64,000 nucleotides of DNA from Capsicum annuum (taxonomy: Eukaryota; Streptophyta; Magnoliopsida; Solanales; Solanaceae). The stretch is taken from assembly GCF_002878395.1 (NCBI RefSeq), contig NC_061120.1, forward strand, positions 114,796,407-114,860,406, written 5' to 3'. Below the pieces are notes generated by a model that saw only the letters and a list, made by a program, of their open reading frames with translations, ran no database searches and was not told the origin of the DNA. Made by a program: the position numbers and the translations under genes. Below, piece after piece: positions 46,704 through 58,075 of the stretch (positions within the stretch are counted from its first letter, which is position 1; the number at the start of each line of letters is the position of its first letter).

Positions 46704-48254
46704 TAATGTGCTATTGGAATATAGCACTTACGAAGCTTAAACTAGGAGAATATGCATGTACTTAAGGTTATTTTATTAGATTTGATGTATTTTTTGGAGT
46801 ATTTTGTAGGAAATTAGGTTGTGGGATGCTAAATTCAAGAAGAACTATGAAAAGTGGCCTGAGTCATAGTTAGAAACCCATTTTCAGCATTTACTTCCCA
46901 ACGTACAACTTTCTCCTAACAACCTCAAAGAAAATCTTATGAGTCGTATCTTGTAAAGATTCGACTCATCCTTAACTATGCTTTAGTATTTTGGCCATAA
47001 CTTTTCACCCTGATATCAGATTAAGGAGAAATTTGTATCGTAGGAAAGCTAATTCAATTTTTTATATGTTGGTGGATCTTGAGATAATACAATCTAAAGA
47101 GACAAAAAGTTATGCACAGTTTAACATGATGATACGAGTCATAAGATTGTCCGACTTAGTTTTTCTATTCCATTTTAGTTAGAATTTGGTTCCTAGGGTT
47201 TATATGTATCTTAGTTATACTCCTATGATGTTTTAAAGTCCTATTATGTATGGGTAATTAATTTTTTCCTATTTTATTTAGGATTAGATTTCTTGATTTT
47301 TCCTATTTTATTTTGGAGTTGATTTCTAGGGTTTTTCTATTTTATTTAGGATTTAATATTTGTAATATATAAATATCATTTAGTCTTTGTTTATTTATTA
47401 ATTTAGATATTAATTACTATTCATGTACTGATTATTATTCTTAGTTTTTTCTTGGTTTGTTATTCAATTTAAGACTATGGGATTTATTCTTTTATTATTT
47501 TGAGAATGATTTTATAATTTTGTCTATGGATTCCATGAGTGATCTCATAACTATGAACGACTAATTCTCATAGCTAGGGTTGTGAGAACCATGGCCAATT
47601 AACAAAGTAGAGGAAGTGCTAAGTAATTCTTGATAAATATTCTTGAATATATTGTGATTGTCTTCAATTAAATGATTTCTTAGTGGTGGCCAATATTAAG
47701 AACCGCCTGTATTCACTATTTGCTTCAAAAGAGAGTTATATTGGGAACAGACATCACAAGAGTAATTTATGATTTACTTCTATCCCTTTATTATTCTACT
47801 ATCTCATCTTATCAGTTGAGACTCAAAAGGTGAAAGTGAACTGAAGTAATAGACAAGGATTAGTAATGCGACACTCTGAGACTCACAGGGTAAAGAGTGA
47901 GATTTGCCAATAAGTCTACAAGATAATTGGTGATATATAACTTGTCAGATCCTCTATACAAGATATTAGAATAGTTCGACAGGGCATAATAAGCCTACTA
48001 AGTTGAGAAGCTAGGGAACTCAAACCTAGTGTTCATCTTAGATTATTTATAACTGAGAGCAACCAATTCTTCTCTTTTTTCTACTTTAATAAATCGTCCC
48101 CCCTTTTTACTTTTTTCCACTTCCTGGTAATTATAACAAGTTTAAGAAAGATTTCTGATGTATTCCCTTTGGATTCTACCCCAACCTGGTTAGGTTACTT
48201 ATTTTATAATGATTGTTTTATGCTCTAATTGAAGGTGTATTTAGGGTGTTATCA
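46704..48254 (+). mobile_element. 5' LTR of the Athila-like element
   Basis: 1,551 bp. It pairs with 50549-52004, for example gatgctaaattcaag, aagtggcctgag, gccaataag and tgaaggtgtatttt/ttta. It is about 95 bp longer than the 3' LTR, which lacks a stretch near the equivalent of 47350-47450. Confidence 0.9.
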
Positions 48255-48259
48255 AATTT

Positions 48260-48277
48260 TGGTGCTATTGTCGGGGA
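48260..48277 (+). other. tRNA-Asp-type primer binding site of the Athila-like element
   Basis: TGGTGCTATTGTCGGGGA. It differs from the usual TGGCGCCGTTGCCGGGGA at four positions, all C-to-T or G-to-A. It is five bases inside the LTR. Confidence 0.8.
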
Positions 48278-50548
48278 ATACTGTCTCAGAATTCTTAATT
48301 TAAGTTGTTAAAGTTATTGGGTTTTACTTTCTTTTATTTTTTATTTTGTTGACCTACTCTTCTGGAGATGACAGCCTGGCCAGAGGAAGTACTAAGTGAT
48401 AATGACTCCTTATTTATTGATCCTTCTCCTTTTATTTTGCATTATTGTTGGAGCATGATCAATATATTGTTGGAACATAATGAGAGCATGCTTGGCACGT
48501 TGGCACTCCTAGAAAAAGAAAGACAATATAGCTTCCAAATGGTTGATGTGTTTGTCTTTGATATCTGTCACTAACATGTAGAGTTGGATACAAAAATTAT
48601 TGTATGTAATGCCCAGAAATCCAAGACTATAGAAGAGTGCAAGGAGGAGAAAACTTACGCCGATATACTTAAATTTTCTGAGCCAAAATCAAAGAACTAT
48701 ATTCCACACGTAAGGGCCAAGAAGTACAATATGCGCCATCTATTTCTTGGGTCTCATATCTCTACCCCATGAGTATAACGAGGAATCATAAAAACAGTCA
48801 GGGGTACAATTCATAATTTCAAAGTAGAAAGAACTTTGAAGGACAACTCTTGGGCTACCTTGATGATGCTTGAGTAATCAAGGTACCTATAGGCATGTTG
48901 AGGAAGTCTGAGTACCCAACAAAGTACCGTCATACCATGACAAGAAATCAGGCTCTTCTTGGGAGGCAACCCAAGGTATTCTATTGTTTGTATTCGTATT
49001 ATGTGATTTACATTGGATCCCTGCACCTATTATGTTGCAGTTATGTTTATAACTCTCTTATTTTGGTTTGATGCATTAGGGATAAAGCTTGATTTTAAGT
49101 TGAGGGTGGGGCTACTTGTGGGTCTTGATGTCGTCTTTGGGTTTTGTAGTCGTGTCTCTTATCCCTAGAGCCTTGCTACTAGAAGAGCCAACAAGTTTCG
49201 GCATATTGTGTTTTGTTTCATGATGTTTTATGGTTAGCTGGGAGAAAAATATGTATCTAGTGCAGTTGACATATTTTTGTTAATTTTTGAGATAAATCAT
49301 AAAATCTCTCAAATAGTCTATTTTTTAGCTGTGTGATATGTATATTTATACGACTATTATGAATCTTCTTATGTCATTAATATCAGGGGCATAATAATCA
49401 TTACCAACGTGCATGAATCAGATAGGTGGTAGCTTGAAATACTGACTCTGTGCCATGTATGTGTGAGATGCTACTTAATTCCCTTTCTGTGTTAAATCTA
49501 GAACTTGTCTGATTAGTCCTTCTAGGTTGTAAGATAGTGGTAAGAAATGGATCATAGGTCGTTGTTCATATTAGTCTATTTTAGCCTAATTGATCTTTCA
49601 TATGTGAATTAGTAGCCTTTGATCCTGATCTTCGACCCTTACAATCTATTTTTATTATTACACCTATCACATTTCCATTTGTATTAGAATGAACCAGTTT
49701 TGGCCCTGGTCCTACTTGGATATTGTGCACTTCAACTCAGTCAAATCGTCTAAATTGAGCGTGGATATCAAAAGTGTGTGTGATGTAAAATGGGTATAAA
49801 TAAGGGTAAAATAAGAGAAAATAAAGTAAGGTTGGGTGTGTTAGAAAAAAGAAAAAAAAAAGAAAATTTGTGAAGAAGAGAAAAAGAAAGACTAAAGGAG
49901 CATACCCAACCTGAATATGCTTTAAAACAAAAAAAAATAAGGGAGGAAATAAAGTATAAAATTTGTTAAGTGTGGACCTCAAAAGTTAGTGTAGTTCCAA
50001 GTAGGCTTACTCACTTTAAATATCCATACGTCTCATGCCAGCCCAACGCCTATGTTATAAGTTAAAGGAAAGTCCTATAGTGATCCTAGCTTCACTGTCT
50101 GAAAGATAAGGTAAATAAAATAAGGGCAAGCCTATTGTATTTGACATGCATTGATTGGAACTTCTTTCTGAGAGTGAGTGTCTCTTGATCGTCCCCACAT
50201 TGACATGCTTGATTTCATAAATAATTGAGGAGGGACTTCTTTGTTATGAGGGCACCTAGGTTGTATTGCTTGCTGCTTACTTATTTGGCTAGTGTAACTT
50301 GTATATATGCATAGTTGTTTGTTGCTAATGTAATACCATTGCTTGATTCCTTTCTGTCACATTATTGTGCTTCATTAATACACACAGTTGGTTTTAAAGA
50401 AATTGAACTTGTAGAGGGTAATGTGTTTTGAGCTAAAATTGATGATTGACTATCATAAGTATCTTATATTTCTCTCGGTTAAAAATCGTCTTATTATTCT
50501 GCTATGTTGTGTTACCTAAGGACATGCAATGTTCTAAGTTCAAGGTCG
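48278..50548 (+). mobile_element. Non-coding interior of the Athila-like element
   Basis: A short frame (48584-48772, LDTKIIVCNAQKSKTIEECKEEK just upstream) may be a fragment of a former ORF, but I recognise no domain. The Athila hairpin is at 48958-48975. A purine-rich run (49845-49960) creates a spurious Phe-rich minus-strand frame. No clear polypurine tract is seen just before 50549. Confidence 0.6.
48958..48975 (+). repeat. Conserved Athila hairpin
   Basis: CTTGGG-AGGCAA-CCCAAG: a perfect 6-bp stem with a 6-base loop, cognate to minus-strand 23378-23395. Confidence 0.8.
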
Positions 50549-52004
50549 TGATGTGCAATAGAAATATAGCCCTTACGATGCTTAAACTATGAGAACATGC
50601 ATGTACTTAAGGCTATTTTGTTAGATTTGATGTGTTTTTGGGAGTGTTTTGCAGGAAGTTAGGCTTTGGGATGCTAAATTCAAGACGAACTATGAAAAGT
50701 GGCCTGAGTTGTAGTCAAGAACCTAATTTCCGCATTTAATGCCCAACATACGACTTCCTCCTAACAACCCTAAAGGAGACCTTACATCTTGGACAAATTC
50801 GACACAACTTCAACAGTGCTTCAGTATTTTGGCCATAAATTTTCACCCAAAGTTGAATTAAGGCAAAATTTGTATCGTTGGAAAGCTAATTAAATTATCT
50901 ATATATTGGTGTGTCTTCAAATAAAAAAAATCTAAATACACAAAAGTTTTGCTGGGTTGAACAGGACGATAAGAGTCGTAAGTTTGGCCAACTTAGTTTT
51001 CCTATTCCATTTTAGTTAGGATTTGTTTCCTGGGGTTTCTATGTATCCCAATTACACGTCTATGATTTTTTTAAGTACTATTATGTATGGGTAATTAATT
51101 TTTCTTATTTTATTTTAGATTTGATTTCTAGAGTTTTTCTATTTTATTTAGGAGTTGATTTCTACGGTTTTCCTATTTTATTTAGTATTCTTGGATTTTT
51201 CTTGGTTTGTTATTTAATTTTATACTTTGGGATCTGTTCTTTCATTATTTTGAGATTGATTTTGTAATTTTGTCTACGGATTCCATGATTGATCTCATAA
51301 CTACGAGAGGCTATTTCCCTTAGATAGGGTTGTGGGAACCATGGCATATTAACAAAGTAGAGGAAGTGTAAGTCATTCTAGATAAATATTCTTATATTTA
51401 TTATGATTGTCTTCAGTTAAATTAATTTCTTAGCGGTGGCCAATGTTAAGAACCGCTTGTATTCACTCCTTTCTTTAACAAAGAGGTAGATATTGGGAAA
51501 AGAAATCACAATAATAATTTGAGATTCACTTTTATCCTAGTATTATTCCATTATCTCATTTAATCAGTTGAGACTCAAATAGTGAATGTAAACTAAAGTC
51601 ATTGACAAGGGTTAGTAATATGACACTCTAAGACTCACAAGGTAAAGAGTGAGATTTGCCAATAAGACCACAAGACAGTTCGTGATAAATAACTTGTCAG
51701 ATTCTGCATGCAAGATGTTGGAATAGTTCTAAAGAGCATGATAAGTCTACTGAGTTGAGAAGCCAGGAAGACACAAGCCCAATTTTCATCTTAGATTGCT
51801 TACAACCAAGAGAAACCAATTCTTCTCATTTTTATACTTCAACAAATCCCTTTTTATACTTTCCTTTGTTGCCTGGTAAATGTAAAAAGTTCGAGAAGGA
51901 TTTTTGATATATTCCCTTGGGATTCGACCCCAACCTAGTTGGGTTACTATATTTGATAATGACCTTATTATCCTCTAATTGAAGGTGTATTTTGGGTGTT
52001 ATCA
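50549..52004 (+). mobile_element. 3' LTR of the Athila-like element
   Basis: 1,456 bp, TGATGTGC...GGTGTTATCA, followed by GTAAC. Confidence 0.9.
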
Positions 52005-52660
52005 GTAACATGCCTTAGATACTAATAAAGATAGAGAGATTTTCTCTTGAAAGCCCCTAATTGAATCACTTTGAGGAAACCCTAGCCTCTTTATTGAGCC
52101 AAAAGCTTGAGAGATTTAAGAGTGTTTTAGGAGAGTTTTGATCTTTTAAAGTGAAGAATGAGGTACCAATTAATGTTATAGGACGTGGGTCTTAAGGGTT
52201 TTGGGGTGGGAAATTTCTAAAATGTCCTCAGCTTAAAGCTACAAAATGAGTGCAGTGGATATGACCACACCATCTAAACCATACCCACAAAATACTAGCG
52301 GTACCTACGACTCATACCCTTGGCAGCAACTTGGACTCCAACACTGTCCAACATATGAACACAAGGGCCAAATCGTATCCAAAACATATGATTTGTACCC
52401 TTAAATCATACCCTCAGCAGAATCATATAGGCTAGACATAGGACATCATACAGTTTGACACTATACCTCTGATACCCTAACATACTACTAGTATGATTCC
52501 TTCTTGTACCTTGGACAGTAAACCAAACCACACTAATTATCATACAATTTGAGGACCCTAAACCACACCCATATAACACAATAAGTACCCTCAAGTCATT
52601 TGATGTCTAAATGCTCAAACTCAACAAAATTTTCTAAAGGTCAAAAGCCAAGGTGTTTCA
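52005..52660 (-). mobile_element. Family B 3' LTR, main fragment
   Basis: It aligns with 59358-60020 (atgccttagatact, agagattttctct/agaatttctct, aaacatatgatt). Read minus it starts TGAAACACCTTGG at 52660, right after the internal tail gaacgaatgatcc-type motif (cattcgaggacgaatga, rc at about 52679-52696). The region 52260-52610 holds iterated gtatgatt/aatcatac motifs. The first five bases are also the GTAAC duplication. Confidence 0.8.
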
Positions 52661-52829
52661 ATTTTTCCCTATTTGGATCATTCGTCCTCGAATGACTGGT
52701 AAAGGCTATCATAATTATGATTTAACATAATAATTCCCATCAAACTTCTTTTTAACCAATGCTAGAAAATAAGGAAATAAAATAAAGATATTAAGAACAA
52801 TACATACATCAAGCAAGAATTTTTTAGAA

Positions 52830-52945
52830 TGGGGAACAAATACAGATACTTGGACTTCATATCTTTTTCCGCTTCCAAAGTAGCCTGTTCAACCTTGTGG
52901 TTCCTCCATAGCACCTTTAGCAAAGCTATATCTTTTGTCTACAAC
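52830..52945 (-). pseudogene. Chromodomain remnant of family B
   Basis: The minus frame reads ALLKVLWRNHKVEQAT followed by LEAEKDMKS. It matches the VLWRN-xVE-ATWEAE-DM pattern of plant chromovirus chromodomains, with W changed to L. It is located between integrase and the 3' LTR, as expected. Confidence 0.8.
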
Positions 52946-53099
52946 CGATGAGCCTACCGATCCAAAATCTCATCCGGGGTCTCCTCATAAGACAAACAAT
53001 CTAAAATACCCAATCCTTCCAAAGGAACAAGCGATGAAGGATCATCTATGGACTTTCTTAACATCAATACATGGAAAACTTGATGAATGGAGTATAAAC

Positions 53100-54330
53100 T
53101 AGAAGGCAACTATAACTTATATGCCACATTACTAACCCTTCTCAAAACAAGTAAGGACCAACATATCAGGGATTGAGCTTTCCCTTCTTACCAAATTGTA
53201 TCACTCCCTTCATGGGAGACACCTTAAAAAAAATGCTATCCCCAACCTTAAATTCCAAATACCTTTGCCTCATATCTACATAGGACTTTTGGCGACTTTG
53301 GCCAGCCTTAAGTCTATCCCAAATCACTTTCACCCTTCTCCTTGGCTTGGTGAACCAAATTTGGGCCATACATCTTGGCCTTACCAGCCTCGAACCACCC
53401 AATAGGAGACCTACACCTCCTACCATACAAGGCATCAAACGGAGCCTTCCTAATTCTAGAATGGTAAATATTGTTGAAAGAAAACTCTTCAACGGGTAAG
53501 TTCTCAGCCCAACTACCACCATAGTGAATCACACAAGCATGAAGCATGTCCTCCAATGTCCGAATAACTCTCTCTCCTTGCCCATACGATTGCGGGTAAA
53601 GAGAAGTACTAAGACTCATTCTGGTCCCCAAACCTTTCTAAAACATCCACCAAAAGTAAGATGTAAATTGCGTACCACGATCAGAGATGATAGAAACTAT
53701 AAGCCCATGCAACTTCATAATCTCGTGCAATTACAACCTTGCATAATCATCAGCAAAAAATAGTCATCACTAGGAAAAAGTGAGCAGACTTTGTCATCCT
53801 ATCAACGATGACCCACACCGAATCAAATTGATTTTGTGATTGAGAAAGATCGATAACAAAATCCATAGTGATCACTTCCCACTTCTACTTTGGGAATTGA
53901 ATTTCTTGATATACTCCCCCGAGCCTCATGTGCTCAACTCTCACTTGTTGATACACCATACACTTGGCCGCAAAATTTTCCATGTCCCTCTTTATATTGT
54001 TCCACCAATACATCTCCTTAAGGTCATGATACATTTTTGTTGAATTGGGATGAACAACATAGCGTGACTCATGCACCTCAGCCAAGATCCTCTCACACAA
54101 GCCATCTACATTAGGAACACCTAACCTCCCTTGGTACCATAAAGTAAGATCATAACTAATCTCAAAATCCATCACCATCTGCCTACCTGTATCAAGATTG
54201 ATCATCATCAGGACATGATCTATCATCTGCTTATCCTTGATCTCAACATCAAGAGATGACTGCGCTACTTCCTGCACCAACACACCACCAACCTCAGAGT
54301 CTAAGAGATGGACTCAAAGATTAGCCAAAC
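53100..54330 (-). pseudogene. Integrase remnant of family B
   Basis: The 132-codon frame from 54283 contains RILAEVHESRYVVHPNSTKM, WWNNIKRDM and AAKCMVYQQVRVEH, the His-His-Cys-Cys zinc region with the last Cys changed to Tyr. The frame from 53631 contains SLYPQSYGQGERVIRTLEDM and PFDALYGRRCRSPIGW, the distal core. The frame from 53522 ends with QKSYVDMRQRYLEFKVGD and GKKGKLNP, the C-terminal domain. The frames overlap, so at least one frameshift separates them. Confidence 0.85.
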
Positions 54331-54429
54331 TTTGAATGTCCTTCACCTACTCCCACTTCTCCTTTTCCACATAATCTAGACTCCCAATGGATAACCTACT
54401 GAGAGCATTAGCAACCATGTTAGCTTTAT

Positions 54430-54725
54430 CTAGGTGGTAATAAAGACTTATGTCATAATCCTTGAGAAGATCAAGCCATTTCCTTTTCCTAAGGTAAAGT
54501 TTTTTCTAAGCAAAAACATACTCCAAGCTCTTATATTAAAAAAATTATCCACAAGCACCCCATATAGTGACGCCAGATCCAAATCATGAGTTGGATAATT
54601 CCTCTCATGCACCTTCAATTGTATAAAGGCATAAGCTATCACCTTACCATGCTGCATTAAAAAGCACCCAAGCCCCCACACGGGACACATCCCAATAGAG
54701 CACAAACTAATCAGTGCCTTCAGGA
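54430..54725 (-). pseudogene. RNase H remnant of family B
   Basis: An 85-codon frame from 54705 reads [20 protein letters not shown] then [15 protein letters not shown], the diagnostic gypsy RNase H block. It then diverges into [13 protein letters not shown], suggesting a frame shift near 54530. Confidence 0.8.
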
Positions 54726-54729
54726 AAAG

Positions 54730-55620
54730 TAAAAATAAGAGTAGAACTTAGCTTCTCAAAACTATCCTCACAAACATCAGACCACATGAATTTTACCTTC
54801 TTCTGAGTTAACTTAGTCAATGGGGCAACTATAGCCGAGAAACTTTCCACAAATCTCTTGTAATAACCAGCTAAACTAATGAAGCTCTAAATATAAGTTG
54901 GATTCGTGGGTCTAGGATACTTCATAACCAATTAAACCTTTTGTAGATCCACCATGATCCCTTCACTAAAAATGATATGAACCATAAATGTGACAGTATT
55001 TAACCAAAATTCTCATTTTGATAACTTAGCATACAACAGTAGCTCCTTCAAGGTATGCAACACCACATAGAGGTGATCGGCATGATCCACCATAGTTTTA
55101 GAGTATACCAATATCTCTTTTGTGGACATAATGATGAACAAGTCCAAAAACTGATGAAAGACCCTATTCATCAAATCCCTGAATGCCGTCTGGGCATTGG
55201 ACAATCCAAAAGACATAACCAGAAACACAAAGTTACCATACCGGGTACAAAAAGCTATATTAGTGATATCTATCCCCGTAATATTTAAGTGCTAATACTC
55301 AGATCAGAAATTAGTCTTAGAGAAAAAATTAGCACCCTGCAACTAACCAAACAAATCATTTGTCATTGGAAGAGGTACTTATCCTTTATCGTCACCTTAT
55401 TCAACTACCAGTAATGCATGCATATTCGAAGGGAACCATCCTTCTTACACACAAATGACACTGGTATACCGCATGGGAAAGTACTAGGAGAAATGAAACC
55501 CTTATCTAACATATCCTTGAGTTGCTCCTTAACCCCCTTCAACTCAGCTGGAGCCATTCTACACGGAGGAATAGAAATTTAATAAGTGTCCAAAAAAAGA
55601 TCAGTCCCAAACTCAATCTC
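54730..55620 (-). pseudogene. Reverse transcriptase remnant of family B
   Basis: Minus-strand blocks are [20 protein letters not shown] (about 55560), then [15 protein letters not shown] (about 55460) and MSFGLSNAQTAFRDLMNRVF (about 55220). The catalytic box, normally FIDDILIYS, reads FIIMSTKEILVYS at about 55100-55140, so both catalytic aspartates are gone. Several stops are present. Confidence 0.85.
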
Positions 55621-56340
55621 CCTATTAGGAGAAACACCAGGAAGGTCATTGGGGAAGACCTCATGAAATTTATTTAGCACTGGGATAGAAAGCAAAGAAG
55701 GACCATCCAAGTTAGAATCTTTAACCCAGACCAAATGATAGAGACACCCCTTGGAGATTAATCTCCGCACTCTAAGATATAATAATAACTCCCTTTTAGG
55801 AGCTAGGAAACCACCCTCTCACTTAATAACTAGCTTATTAGGGAAATTGAAGAGAAACTTATGTGTCTGACAGTCTAGAAAAGCATAGCATAAGTGTAAC
55901 CAATCCATCCGTAATATAACATCAAAATCCACCATATCTAATTCAAAAAAATTCACCAAACTTTCTTTACTACCAATAAATACCACACAACCCTATAGAC
56001 TCTTTTAGCAATCACCGAATCACCTATCGGGGTAGAAATAAAAAAGGCTCTAAAGTACACTCATGACCAAAACAAAAATTCACAACCATAAATAGGGTCA
56101 CATAAGAGAGAATGGACCTCTAATAAAGTATAGTACACATCATGAGAGAAGAGTTTCAATATACCATTCATATCATTAGGAAATACCTCAATCTCTTATC
56201 AGGTAGTGAGAGCATAAAAACGAATTTGCTATTGTCAGAGCCAGATAGTACACCCTTTGGTGCTAGACCTTAAGATGATACAATAGGAACCATGTTTTCC
56301 CTTGAGGCAACCTTACCAATAGGATAGTTTCTAAGCATAT
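55621..56340 (-). pseudogene. Protease region of family B
   Basis: By position between gag and RT it should contain the aspartic protease. I see a LNKFHEVFPNDLPGVSP block (55685-55625), which is the pre-RT segment (V--VFP-DLPGLPP type). Upstream pieces near 55850-55930 (DVILRMDWL-like) fit the second protease motif. I cannot locate a convincing D-S/T-G triad. Confidence 0.6.
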
Positions 56341-57660
56341 GGCTTGGCTAACTGCAGTTTAAACACCTATCATTTTTCTCATCATAGAAATCCTAATGCA
56401 AATAACCATAAAATCTACAAGGAAGATATGATGGAGTTGACTACACTCCACTTTTCTGAGATTAGGCACCCTATTCCCTAGAGTTGTCACCACCATGGAA
56501 ACACCTATCACCTGAAGGCTTTAAGTAGGGAGTACTAGTCATCGAGTAAGAACTAAAATTCCCCTACTTCTTCTTGGTCTACTTAACATTATCCCTTCCA
56601 CTCTATTGTTGGCCACCACCCTACTCATAGAAATTGAACTTCTTTCCCTGCCTCTTTCCCAACTCAATCTGCTTCCTCCTTTCTTTCTCTACTTGTTGCA
56701 TGTACACAACCAACCTAGAAATCCTAATACAAATAACCACAGAATCTACAAGGAGGATATGACGGAGTTGACTAAACTCCACTTTTCTGAGATTAGGCAC
56801 CCTATTCCCTAGAGTTGTCACCACCATGGAAACACCTATCACCCAACTACTTTAGGTAAGGAGTACTAGTCATCAAGTAAGAACCAAAATTACCCTACTT
56901 CTTCTTAGGCCACTTAACACCATCCCTTCTACTCTGTTGTTGGCCACCACCCTGCTCATAAAATTTGAACTTCTTTCCCTGTATCTGTCCCAACTTAGCC
57001 TTCTTTTTATTTTCTTTCTATACTTGTTGCATGTACACAGCCAACCTAGATATATCTATGTCCTGATTAACAAGGCAGCCTTACTCTCAAGGATCAATTC
57101 ATGAGATAATCATGAAGAAATATTCTCATTTGGCCCTTATCTAGAAACCAACATCAGATCATACCAAGATAACTAGTGAAACATCAAGTCATACTCCTTG
57201 ACTTACATCTTTCCTCACTTCAAATTAACAAACTCTTTTGCCTTAGCCTCTCTTAACTTTTGAGGAAAGAAGTGGTCCAGAAAAGTATTGGAAAAATTCT
57301 CCCATATAGATGACTTAGCGCCATCACCCCTTGACCATAACACCCATAAAGATCAGAAGGTTCAACCTCATGAACTAGCCAACCCTTGTGGCCTCAGAAG
57401 ATGGAGTAGCAGGAACACCACGCTCAAACTGAGTTGGTACAAATAGTGCAAACATATGAATAGACTAAAGAAACTCAGCATTCATTACTTCAGCCTGAGG
57501 AGTTGAAATACACTAGATAGAACTGGTGGAAATATAGAACAATCCATAATTGGACCCCTTGACCGAGTATGGATCCTATCAGTAGAGCGTGTCCCACCAG
57601 CATTGTCCCTATTGGGACAGAGGAATTTGCTTGAACTTCAGCTCATGGAGAAATGATCTA
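56340..57660 (-). pseudogene. gag remnant of family B with internal duplication
   Basis: Minus-strand pieces include FLDHFFPQKLREAKAKEFVNL (57280-57220) and VKEYDLMFH, the retrotransposon gag core. A zinc knuckle remnant CLNCSQPSHMLRNY sits near 56370-56330, with the last Cys changed to Tyr. The basic linker (MQQVEKERRKQIELGKRQGK, about 56700-56640) is duplicated as part of a 331-bp repeat. Frame breaks are many. Confidence 0.75.
56387..57048 (-). repeat. 331-bp tandem duplication in family B gag
   Basis: Copy one (56387-56717) and copy two (56718-57048) align end to end, for example cttttctgagattaggcacc at 56451 and 56782. The unit length is not a multiple of three, so the second copy is out of frame with the first. 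The copies already differ at many scattered positions, so the event is not recent. Confidence 0.9.
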
Positions 57661-58061
57661 AAAAGTGAAATAACAGAAATTAGAGAAGAATTTCGGACTT
57701 AGACTCCACATCTTGAAAATAAAGCATAAGAAAGAGAAACATTTCTAAATGCCTTGTATCCTCTCCCTTATAAGTGTGCACACTACACATCCTTAGAAGA
57801 GACTTTACTCGACACAACTTTGGGGACTCCCAAGTGACCACAAACCTAGGGATCTGATACAAATCCAACATATCCCAAACCAGGACCTAGTCATGTCAGG
57901 TGCCTCAAGCCCAACCGGGATCAGAGACTACCCATAATACCCAACCATAATCACAAAATACCGGATGTTAAATTTTTTTTATTGTATAAAATTATCAAGA
58001 TGGTATAATAATAAATCAAATATAGTAAAACGGTGTCATCCCTAATAGTAAAACCAATGCC
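57661..58061 (-). mobile_element. Leader of the family B element
   Basis: Between primer site and gag on the minus strand, with no coding block. Short reading frames here are unsupported. Confidence 0.5.
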
Positions 58062-58074
58062 AAGTCTGATACCA
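58062..58074 (-). other. tRNA-Met-type primer binding site of family B
   Basis: Minus-strand TGGTATCAGACTT, matching tggtatcagagc over its first ten bases. It sits one or two bases inside the 5' LTR. Confidence 0.75.
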
Positions 58075-58075
58075 A

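Larger units (their letters stand above)
46704..52004 (+). mobile_element. Non-autonomous Athila-like LTR element (5.3 kb, GTAAC duplication)
   Basis: LTRs at 46704-48254 and 50549-52004 are closely similar, with TGAT/ATCA ends (left copy TAAT). GTAAC is duplicated exactly at 46699-46703 and 52005-52009. The empty site is preserved in the other family B LTR (gagtaacatgcc, about 59355). A tRNA-Asp-type primer site follows the 5' LTR. The 2.3-kb interior codes for no gag, protease, RT or integrase but carries the Athila hairpin and a 'gttgagggtggggct' tract near 49098. It fits a LARD-like derivative moved in trans by an Athila element. Confidence 0.9.

Noticed and set aside
49737..49982. Membrane-like Phe-rich minus-strand ORF
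   Set aside because: It is a translation of purine-rich low-complexity sequence inside the non-coding interior of the Athila-like element.
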